A DNA stretch of 64,000 nucleotides from Rugalucina vietnamica. Taxonomy: Eukaryota > Mollusca > Bivalvia > Lucinida > Lucinidae. Shown piece by piece: positions 56,037 to 64,000 of this stretch; positions within the stretch are counted from its first letter, which is position 1; each line of letters starts with the position of its first letter. Position numbers and translations under genes: made by a program. The stretch is from the NCBI GenBank assembly GCA_964017185.1, contig OZ024875.1, positions 42,687,486 through 42,751,485 of the forward strand, written 5' to 3'. The notes beneath the pieces are model-generated. The model saw only the letters and a program-made list of their open reading frames with translations. It did not search any database and was not told the DNA's origin.

Positions 56037-56439
56037 TCCACTGACTGTATAATTATGGTAATTTGCAAAAATCTAATTATCTCTGAACAACTGAACTGAG
56101 AATATGATAATAAAATCGTCAGTAATGATGGATATCACAGTGACACTGTGTATAGTTAATAGCCTATAATTCAATAGGCGGAACAAAACGAAGAGATAAA
56201 TGAATAGACTCGCACTGTGATAAAAAGAAAATAAAAGGAAATAAAAACTTTGTGTAAATAATTTGATATACGATATATTATCTGAAACATATACATGAGT
56301 CATTGATTTTAAGATTTATTTATTGCTATAAAACACTTTTATCAAATAAATAACCGGAGGTAATTGACCGAACATATTTTAAAACAGCCAAATTGATTAT
56401 TTGTTTTCATAGCCGCTAAGCGTTGCTAAGGTAAGGTTT

Positions 56440-56705
56440 AAAGGGCGAACCGGAAGCGCGGTATTATGAATTGATCAATAATGGCCGGCCTATCTGTCAA
56501 CATACAAAGTTCGCTCAGAAAACTCGTTCATTACAAAGCTAATAAAAGAGATAAAATTTAAAGAAAACATTAGTTTTGTAGCGGAATGTTTTTTCTTTAT
56601 TTACATCTATTTTTATAAGCATTGATTGACGCATTCAGTCATGAAATTAGGTCAAACTCGAAGATCGTTTCAACTTCACAGCGAAAGCGTGACGCCATTT
56701 TTATG
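56440..56705. promoter_or_regulatory. Orphan promoter-like region
   Basis: An ETS-type site ACCGGAAGC at 56449-56457, a plus-strand ATAATGGCCGGCC at 56479, and a minus-strand YY1-like AAAATGGCGTC (56691-56701) next to TGACG. A 26-codon plus-strand frame starts at 56481 (MAGLSVNIQSSLRKLVHYK) and ends without an obvious donor. No gene is visible on either side in the window, so it may be a bidirectional promoter whose genes were displaced, or chance. Confidence 0.3.
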
Positions 56706-57269
56706 CTGACCCGCTGTGTCGTGTTTGCAAAATTAATTTAAAAATATCTTCTAGTGATCTAATTTTGAATATCTTTAGACCATATGACGCAGGTGAAACT
56801 CATCTATGATCCAATCAAAAAACATTTTTCAATTTCTCATATATCACATGACTAAATGAAGTCTAAAGATTGGTGAACTTTGAACACGTGTATCTCGCCT
56901 CGTTTTGAATCGGACCTCTTCGGACCTGCGCAGAACGAAAGATTTGGGCCTTCCCAACAAAAAGAAACTAATTTTGGCAACATTGACGCATGCGCTTTTC
57001 TGCGCTTTGCTCTAGAAGTCAGTACCTGTTCACGGGATTTCCCATTATAGTGCAATGACCGATGTACGTGAGACACATATTTGTGTACTGGGTTTACCTG
57101 TAAAAATCAATCGATTTTGACAGATGGTTTTCGGAATAGTAGTAAAGTTCAAAGGTGCATATCTCGCTTAATAATGAATGGATTTTAATAATTCAAACAC
57201 CATTATTTTCTGGAAAAATTGAATTTTTATCTGATGTTAAAATTTTTGAAAAAAGTTTAGATTTTAAAA
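56706..57269. other. Intergenic, nothing recognised
   Basis: No gene or repeat family identified. The phrase 'gaacacgtgtatctcgcct' resembles 'aaaggtgcatatctcgctta' at 57151, so a small diverged duplication is possible. Confidence 0.35.
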
Positions 57270-57491
57270 ATGGCTTGTTGGTTGGTTGATTATGGTTTAA
57301 CGTCCCACTTGTAACTTGTAACTTGTAACTTGGTTGTAGTAGAATCTGTAAGTCCTAACGACTTGTCTTCTACTTCTCTTCTTTTCACACTATTTAAAGG
57401 TAACTTCCGGTGCTTATTTAAAGTCTCTATTAGTCGTGTTAGTTGACTGGCTTTATAATGTCATATTGAAGAATTATGTTGAATTTCTCCT

Positions 57492-59414
57492 TTAGTAGAT
57501 TTCTCCAGTTTGGTATTTTTGGTCCCCCATGTATCTGTCATACATGGTTTTAAAGCTCAGAACTGTAGATGTGTTCACCATATCATCTGGCAACGCGTTC
57601 CACTTATCAATAACTCTGACACAAAATGAATTTTGTCTAAATGATTTCAAAGCTCTTGGTTTAACTAACTTTTTACTATGGCCACGTGTGTTTAAGTCTG
57701 AGAACTCGAAAAAATCTTCCATTTTCACATCATCTATGTTGTGTATAATTTTGAAAACCTGTATCATGTCCATTCGATATCTTCTGTATTGTAGTGTTGT
57801 CAGATTTAACATTCGTAATCTATCCTCATAGCTGAATTGAGCAAGCTCAGGGAGCAGTCTCGTAAGTCTTCTCTGAACATTTTCAAGGGCACGTATGTCT
57901 TTCTTTAACATTGGAAACCAAACAGTATTGCCATAATCGATTATTGGTCTGATGATTGTTTTGTACAATATCAATAATGTTTCTTCATCAAGGTATGAGA
58001 AGGCACGTTTGATTAATCCCACTAGTCTATTAGCTTTGTTTACTGTCAGGCTTATATGTTTATCAAATTTCAAATTCTCCTGTACATGAACTCCCAGATC
58101 TTTTTCCAATTCAACCGATTTTAATACTTTGGTGTTTCCATCTCTGTCTGTCATTTCATATTCAAATCTTGGATTGTCTTTACCTATGTGCATCACTTTG
58201 CATTTGTCAACATTAAACAACATAAGCCATTTTATAGTCCACTGACACAGTTTAAGATCATTTTGAATAGTGTCAAAGTCTTCGAGATTTTGTAAGTCCT
58301 TGTATAGTTTTGCATCATCGGCAAAAAGACGACAATAAGAGTCAACTTCCTCTGGCAAATCGTTCACAAACATGATAAATAACAGGGGTCCCAGGACAGA
58401 ACCCTGGGGTACTCCACTTGAGACGTCTGTCCATTCAGAAGATTGGCCATTTATTACCACACGTTGTAGTCTATTAGACAGGAAATTTTCTATCCATTTC
58501 AAGACATTTCCGGATATTCCTAACTTTTCTAGTTTCAACAGAAGGCGTTTGTGCGGGACGCTGTCAAACGCCTTCCGAAAGTCGAGAAACACTGTGTCGA
58601 CGGGTACATCTGAGTCAATATATTTAGACCATGAGTCGAAAACTGTCAATAGTTGTAATATACATCCTCTTCTCTCTCTAAATCCAAATTGGGCATCTGT
58701 AAATATGTTATTATCTTTACAATGTTCCATGACTGCATTTTTTATGATACTTTCTAACATTCTACATAATATACTGGTTATACTTATAGGCCTATAGTTT
58801 GAAGATTTCGTTTTATCACCACTCTTGAAAATACTGGTTACATTTGCCAGTTTCCAGTCGCTGGGCAAGATACCCTCACTGAGAGATTTATTAAACAGTA
58901 TCATGATTGGATATGAAATATTGTCAGCTGTTTCCTTTAAGAACTGTGGATGAAAATTGTCAGGTCCTGTGGATTTGGATACATTCAGTGCTTTCAATAG
59001 TGATTTCACTTTGGTTTCTGTTACAACAATGTCACTTATTGAACTATCTGTTTTTGATGAAAAGTCAGGTAATTCATCATCCTCTTCCTTTGTAAAAACT
59101 GAACTGAAAAACTCATTTAGTTCAGTAGCTTTGTCTTTGTCATTTGTAATCCACTCTCCTTTGTCATTCTTTAAATCACTTATACCAGTTCTAGTTTTAG
59201 TTTTACTTCGTACATACTTCCAAAATGATTTGGGGTTTTCTTTTACTTCAAGTGATATTCCTCTTTCAAATTTTCTTTTCGCATATCTGACACTCCTAGT
59301 TACTCTATTCCTTATTCTACAATAATCCAAGTAGTGCTCCCGATTTCTGGAGTAAGAATATTTCTTCCAGGCTTTGTACTTTTCCTCGACCAATTTCAAA
59401 CAATATTTGTCCAT
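57492..59414 (-). CDS. LINE reverse transcriptase (ORF2, RT part)
   Basis: 640 open codons. It begins just after the endonuclease/RT linker (WMDKYCLKLVEEKYKAWKKY) and carries the full RT palm (FLDFRKAFD and FADDAK supply the three catalytic Asp), thumb and C-terminal domain. It copies the element RNA at the nicked target in the nucleus. No internal stop, so the copy is young. Confidence 0.92.
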   Translation of the reverse strand: MDKYCLKLVEEKYKAWKKYSYSRNREHYLDYCRIRNRVTRSVRYAKRKFERGISLEVKENPKSFWKYVRSKTKTRTGISDLKNDKGEWITNDKDKATELNEFFSSVFTKEEDDELPDFSSKTDSSISDIVVTETKVKSLLKALNVSKSTGPDNFHPQFLKETADNISYPIMILFNKSLSEGILPSDWKLANVTSIFKSGDKTKSSNYRPISITSILCRMLESIIKNAVMEHCKDNNIFTDAQFGFRERRGCILQLLTVFDSWSKYIDSDVPVDTVFLDFRKAFDSVPHKRLLLKLEKLGISGNVLKWIENFLSNRLQRVVINGQSSEWTDVSSGVPQGSVLGPLLFIMFVNDLPEEVDSYCRLFADDAKLYKDLQNLEDFDTIQNDLKLCQWTIKWLMLFNVDKCKVMHIGKDNPRFEYEMTDRDGNTKVLKSVELEKDLGVHVQENLKFDKHISLTVNKANRLVGLIKRAFSYLDEETLLILYKTIIRPIIDYGNTVWFPMLKKDIRALENVQRRLTRLLPELAQFSYEDRLRMLNLTTLQYRRYRMDMIQVFKIIHNIDDVKMEDFFEFSDLNTRGHSKKLVKPRALKSFRQNSFCVRVIDKWNALPDDMVNTSTVLSFKTMYDRYMGDQKYQTGEIY

Positions 59415-60534
59415 CCAAGGAGGTTTCGGCTTTTTTTGGATTTATTTCTTTATGAATAGGAATTGTTTCATTCACAATATGGTTTACATGTTCTGAGAAA
59501 AATTGCCAGCTGGCTTCAAGGTCCATATCAAGCATAGAACTCCAGTTTATATCTGACAGTTTTATGTTGGCATTAACATAATCTCCTTTATAATAGTTTC
59601 TCTTCTCTGTATATGAGTGTGGTCCAATTCTGGGAAAGGTCAATTCAATTTCAATACTCAAATGATCACTACTCCCAAGTCTTGTAGTAATTTCAATGTT
59701 TTTAATGATATCAGAGTTATTAGTTACACAGAGATCTAAAACATTTCCAGGCTGATCATTCACCCATCTCGTTGGCGAAACAACAGTTTGTTCCCAAAAA
59801 TTGTCTCTTAAACACTCAAGAAATTTATATGAGATGTGATTTTCACTCTTACTGGTAGTCCAGAGCTCCCAATTTATTTCTGGCATATTAAAATCTCCTA
59901 ATACAAGAACATTGGAGAATTTAGTCTCTTTGGCTTTATGTAACAAGTCTAATAATAAGTCATTGTTTTCATAATTGGATTGGGGACTTCTATATACTCC
60001 TCCGACTAAAAAAGTATCTGTTTTACTCAACTGTATGTTCACCCACACACTTTCAGAAAATATATGGTTTGTCAACTCTGTATTTAGTGTAGATGAAATA
60101 TTGTCTTTCACATAAATTGCAACACCTCTACTATTGTCCATGACGTTAGAGCGATATAAAGTATAGTTTTCTATCTGAAGCTCTTCTGCCGTTATATTCG
60201 TTGATTTTTCAGTTTTAGGGTAAATTTCAGTGATTATTAAAATGTCTGGTGAAATAAGTTCAATTCTTACTTTCAGTTCATCCAGTTTAAACAACAAATT
60301 GTCTGCATTAGTATAATACAGTGACAAGCCTTCTCTACTTCCCTTGAACTGTAAATTAATGTCATTTTCATTTACCGAATCATAAGACAAAGTACTTTCT
60401 TCTTCACTTCCCATTGATTCATTTTCAGTATCTGATATTTCTGATAAATCCGACTCATCTTGACCGTTTTCATCACTAACATTGTCAATACCACAATCAT
60501 TTGATAATATGAAATAGGCACGCCTAATGGGCAA
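59317..60534 (-). CDS. LINE AP-type endonuclease (ORF2, N-terminal part)
   Basis: 405 codons open, but the first in-frame start is not an ATG, so the true beginning may be altered or lie in another frame near 60572. An acidic N-terminal leader of about 75 residues precedes the endonuclease domain. It should nick target DNA to prime reverse transcription. It ends in the RT frame overlap after the A7 run. Confidence 0.85.
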   Translation of the reverse strand: MPIRRAYFILSNDCGIDNVSDENGQDESDLSEISDTENESMGSEEESTLSYDSVNENDINLQFKGSREGLSLYYTNADNLLFKLDELKVRIELISPDILIITEIYPKTEKSTNITAEELQIENYTLYRSNVMDNSRGVAIYVKDNISSTLNTELTNHIFSESVWVNIQLSKTDTFLVGGVYRSPQSNYENNDLLLDLLHKAKETKFSNVLVLGDFNMPEINWELWTTSKSENHISYKFLECLRDNFWEQTVVSPTRWVNDQPGNVLDLCVTNNSDIIKNIEITTRLGSSDHLSIEIELTFPRIGPHSYTEKRNYYKGDYVNANIKLSDINWSSMLDMDLEASWQFFSEHVNHIVNETIPIHKEINPKKAETSLDGQILFEIGRGKVQSLEEIFLLQKSGALLGLL

Positions 60535-60600
60535 CCAACCAATCTATCAGGATACCGCACGCTTGAATTCATGATTTTTGTTGCTTAACCAAATGAACAA

Positions 60601-61176
60601 CTTTGGTCAATGGTTATATCTGTGCATCAAATTTCCTTTTGTAAACATAACTTAAGATACCTTTACTTACAAAAACGTATGGCTCTCATCATTGAACTGT
60701 ATGCAAAATGGACTTTCAAACTGGTTTACATGACCAGATTACGGATATGCATCTTATGCACCAGAAGTTTTCAACAAGGCATCAATAAATGTATTATTAA
60801 ATAACCAGTCTGCAATTCTATAGCTTTTCTGTTCCAAGACACTTATAGATCTCTTAAAAAGTTGTAAATTGAGCCTATACGCCACCAGGTCGTCAACCAT
60901 TTTTCATTATTACAAGACAGGCCACATTTTTTGGATACTTGATGGTTACAAAAGCGTTGTTCAACAACACATCCTAGTACTTATGTCTTAGAAGCAGGAT
61001 TTGAACTACAACCTTTCTATCGAGCTAAGCTACATGTACAAGTACATGTATGTCAACATAATGGAAATGATTTTGGGTTAAATATCTGGCACAGAGTCAC
61101 ATGTACAAACTGTATATAAACACAGCCAGTATATGGGTGTGTAGAATTTATTCTTTTAAAATGTAACATTTATAAA
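60601..61176. other. Intergenic, nothing recognised
   Basis: Possible 5' flank of the LINE. A tRNA-like phrase 'aagcaggatttgaactacaac' near 60992 hints at an old reverse SINE, too diverged to call. Confidence 0.35.
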
Positions 61177-61401
61177 TGAGCCACATGAGAAAAACAGGAT
61201 TTTTGCAAATGTGAAAACAGCAGATCAGCTGAGTAGTAGCTGTACATCTGATTAGCGCCCTTGTTTTCGCTACACATATAGTACAATCCCTTTTCTGCTT
61301 AAACTTTCTAGCTTCTTTCCTTTTCCTGTGACTCAACAGACCGGTTTGTGTAAGACCTGGTCGGAAACCCTGAAGACCAATTTTCTGGTGTCATGGCTCA
61401 T
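61177..61401. mobile_element. Palindromic MITE, family A, copy 16
   Basis: Begins TGAGCCACATGAG and ends GTGTCATGGCTCA. Core GATCAGCTGAGTAGTAGCTG with its mirror. Flanked by AAA and TTT. Confidence 0.8.
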
Positions 61402-62791
61402 TTAATAGTCTATTTCATTTCTGAAATATTTTATTTAACAGAACTCATATATGGAAAATGTTGCCAAGCATTTTTCAGTTCTAATGTCTCACTTTTCTAA
61501 CTAAGATTCTTGAAGTTAAGTTTTAATATTTAAGTGACACCTTCACAGGTCTGTCAATTTAATAAATAAAGTGCATTTTCTTAAGCTAAAACAGACAACT
61601 TTCACATGAAAAAGAAGATGGTATTTGCTAACTTTTACTAAAAATATTTGAAAAACAGTAAAGTAGTTTGATGATTCAACTGTAGTAATTGCGCTTTGAC
61701 AAGACAGAATCCTGAATGAATGAACTTGCTGGCAAGATGGGTATCTCAGAATTGAATCTAAATCAGTCCATCATGTTTATGCTGACTGGGCATAAATTTC
61801 TCTGGTAATGCGTTAACAATGTTCCAGTTTCCATGGTCAATGATGCATTTGACACTGGTCAATACTGTATTCCCACTTAAAAGATCAAACCGTAAATAAA
61901 TCTGAAACAGATTTAAACACCTCTAATAAATTACATGAAACCTTATCAAGGAAAATGCATCAACTTCTATAAGAGTAAAGTGCCTATAAATTCAATCTAT
62001 ATTCATAATAATTAGTTCTGTAAAAGATTTCATATTTTAGCAATTAAGATGGATATTCCAAAACTTTATACTTATGATTAAGTTTTAAATCATAGATGTA
62101 TAAGTACACATTTATTAGATGCATATTTGCTTGACTTAATGTTTTACATTCGCAGACAATTGCTGTGTTATTAGGATGGTCAGATATATACAAATCAATC
62201 TGAGGCAGTTATTACCATCCTGTATACCTGTGATTCTTACAGTGCAGACTGATGCAGCATTTCACGACACATGACACGCAGTCCAGTGATTGGAAGCTAA
62301 ATGATCCATTGGGATTCAACCTACAGCAAAGAGGTCATTGTCTCTCTGTAGGTATATGCCTCACGGTAAGTTGCACTCAAATCAATCTGGCTTCCAAACA
62401 CTACACTCCATTTTGTCATGATGGAATGTTGCATCAATCTGTGCTTAAGAAATTTGGTTGCATCACGGATATACAGGGCTTTACCAGTATATTTTACTGA
62501 GATCTGTTCTTGGATCAGGGGAAGCAGAATATGAGGAAAGAAGTATAAATATCTTCATGACCAAATCTTCATGAATAACCATACTGTACTTCAACCAAGC
62601 ATTCTTAAAACCTACCTTTTTAGCTATTCACCTAGTTCAAAAATGTATCTGATATTGTTTTCCCATTGCAATCCTCGAGCCCTAAAAAGTTCAACACAAA
62701 TTTTGAAAATCAGTTGACAAAATCATAACATTATAGTACTGAATAGAACCTTGCATTTTACATGCACTGGTGGGAGGTACTTCAAAAATTT
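61402..62791. other. Intergenic, nothing recognised
   Basis: About 1.4 kb of AT-rich sequence in which I see no exon, repeat family or RNA. The 82-codon frame at 62252 has no recognisable motif. Confidence 0.4.
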
Positions 62792-63817
62792 AACAAGAAC
62801 GCCGAGGAGGTCGATATCGCACCTGCACTGGGCAAAATAACTAAAAACCTGAAACATAGGTCGAGGGGACCAGGTCAAGGTATGTTCTAAAAGGGTATGT
62901 CAAGGACATTTACTATGCAAGATTTCACACTCACAGCTATCACAGGTGCAGAGAAAACCACAGTTTGACATAAAAATTAACAAGTCAATGGACCATGAAA
63001 TATAGGTCAAGGTCAGCGGGTCAAGGTGCATGCTTGACGGGTATGTCAAGGACAATGACTATGTAAGGTTTCACACTCGCAGCTATCACAGGTGCAGAGA
63101 AAACCAAAGTTTGACATAAAAATTAACAAGTCAATGGACCATGAAATATAGGTCAAGGTCAGCGGGTCAAGGTGCATGCTTGAAGGGTATGCCAAGGACA
63201 ATTACTATGCAAGGTTTCACACTTGCAGCTATCACTGATGCAGAGAAAATCAAACTTCGACAAAAAAATGAACAAAGTCAGTGGACCTTGAAATATAGGT
63301 CAAGGGCACTGGGTCAAGGGGCGTGCTTGAAGGGTATGTCAAGGACAATTACTATGCAAGGTTTCACACTCGCAGGTATCACTGATGCAGAGAAAACCAA
63401 ACTTCGACGTAAAAATTAACAAAGTCAATGGACCGTAAAATAAAGGTCAAGGGCACCGGGTCAAGGTGCATGCTTGAAGGGTATGTCAAAGGGTATGTCA
63501 AGGACAATTACTTTGCAAGGTTTCAAACTCGCAGGTATCACTGATGCAGAGAAAACCAAACTTTGACATAAAAATGAACAAAGTCAATGGACCGTAAAAT
63601 ATAGGTCAAGGGAACAGGGTCAAGGTGCGTGCTTGAAGGGTATGTCAAGGACAATTACTTTGCAAGGTTTCACGTTCCTAGCTCCCACTAATGTAGAGAA
63701 AACCAAACTTCAACGTAAATGTTGACGGACGGACGAACGAACGGACGGATGGACGGACAGACAGACGGAAATTTGGACTCCTATATCGCACCCTGCTATA
63801 AGCAGGTACGATGAAAA
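62792..63817 (-). mobile_element. Tandem-repeat mobile element, family G, copy 3 (best preserved)
   Basis: Opposite strand to copies 1 and 2. From 'gaggaggtcgatatcgcacc' to TTTGGACTCCTATATCGCAC. Holds six units of about 144-156 bp, marked by 'gtcaaggacaattactatgc' near 62903, 63047, 63192, 63342, 63499 and 63646. Units are 85-95 percent alike. It ends in a GACGGACGGA-type stretch (63722-63770), the mirror of 'gtccgtccgtctgtc' in copy 1. Open frames in it are shadows. Confidence 0.85.
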
Positions 63818-64000
63818 TCAATTATTTCAGCACAGGACTTCTGTTGTGAGAAACAGTCCATTTAATTTTCAGGATGGAGCCTAATTCAAGAATATTTTTG
63901 GAAATAAAATTGATTTGTGAACACAGTTTGAAAACTTTTGCATGTCAAAACATTTGGAAAGCAAATTTTATGCATGTCAATCACTAAATTTTATTCTACT

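Larger units (their letters stand above)
57270..60600 (-). mobile_element. Non-LTR retrotransposon (LINE), endonuclease plus RT, CR1/Jockey-type
   Basis: Minus strand. Endonuclease frame 60534-59317: YYTNADNLLFKLDELK, ILIITEIYPK (catalytic Glu), GVAIYVKD, GGVYRSP, LVLGDFNMPEINW and LGSSDHLSIEIEL (catalytic SDH). RT frame 59414-57492, 640 codons: GPDNFHPQFLKE, NYRPISITSILCRMLE, TVFLDFRKAFDSVPH, SSGVPQGSVLGPLLFIMFVND and RLFADDAKLY (catalytic FADD), then a C-terminal region ending VIDKWNALPDDMV. The two frames overlap and join in an A7 run near 59435; with A6 the reading would run straight through, so one 1-nt slip is the only clear break there. No ORF1 is seen upstream, so the copy may be 5' truncated near 60.6 kb. 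The 3' end has a GTTACAA tandem tail and then GGGACGTTAAACCATAATC. Confidence 0.92.

Noticed and set aside
56481-56561. First coding exon (MAGLSVNIQ...) of a plus-strand gene
   Set aside because: There is no consensus donor after it and the frame stops after 26 codons. Kept only as part of a promoter-like region.
63141-63419. 92-codon frame with an internal protein repeat
   Set aside because: It reads through the family G tandem repeats; equivalent units in other copies are not open in the same frame.

Overview
The window is AT-rich, intron-containing eukaryotic nuclear DNA, most likely from a bivalve mollusc. The evidence is exon/intron genes with GT-AG splice sites, tRNA-derived SINEs ending in GTTAAAC plus AAAC/AATC tails, and many short palindromic DNA transposons. 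There are no bacterial operons, rRNA genes or CRISPR arrays. The species call is an inference.

Four host genes can be read. (1) 9799-14663, minus: SNM1B/Apollo (DCLRE1B) DNA-repair nuclease, 3 coding exons, 892 residues, all metallo-beta-lactamase/beta-CASP catalytic residues present, very long acidic tail. (2) 15260-15565, minus: a small protein with a VFSGR...LGYRGY signature, just upstream of Apollo. (3) 27319-42488, plus: NUDT5-type ADP-sugar pyrophosphatase, ten coding exons over 15 kb including a 9-nt microexon and a decayed extra copy of the last exon. (4) 48873-49793, minus: YOD1/OTU1 deubiquitinase in a single coding exon, with Asn replacing the usual Asp of the catalytic loop. CRE and YY1-like motifs lie upstream of genes 3 and 4.

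Most of the rest is mobile or repetitive. 1-6.5 kb: tandem arrays and palindromic MITEs. 6.8-8.6 kb: a 5'-truncated LINE. 12.9-14.3 kb: repeats inside Apollo intron 1. 16.3-24.5 kb: a TTAA-flanked element with about 350-bp inverted repeats, whose right arm is split by a young LTR element (18454-24299) that carries only a gag-like gene. 25-46 kb: NUDT5 introns and flanks packed with SINEs, MITEs, a 1.6-kb foldback element with an ATC/GAT satellite core, and a 3-kb tandem-repeat element. 51.3-56.0 kb: a 90-bp minisatellite invaded by a hAT-like element (itself carrying another inverted-repeat element) and by a TA-flanked element. 57.3-60.6 kb: a nearly intact LINE with endonuclease and reverse transcriptase. 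62.8-63.8 kb: a third copy of a roughly 150-bp tandem-repeat element also found at 3.2 and 38.2 kb.

The most unusual signal is the 2.3-kb region after the gag gene in the LTR element. It encodes no polymerase. Instead it holds some 30 short hairpins about 37-40 bp apart, with a constant three-base loop and stems that change in a compensatory way (GGTACT/AGTACC, GGCACA/TGTGCC, GGGCT/AGCTC, GTGGTGCT/AGTGCCAC). This looks like selection for RNA (or single-strand DNA) structure. Together with a gag protein carrying an N-terminal helix-hairpin-helix-like segment, an SR-rich region and two identical zinc knuckles, it is the best candidate here for an undescribed system.
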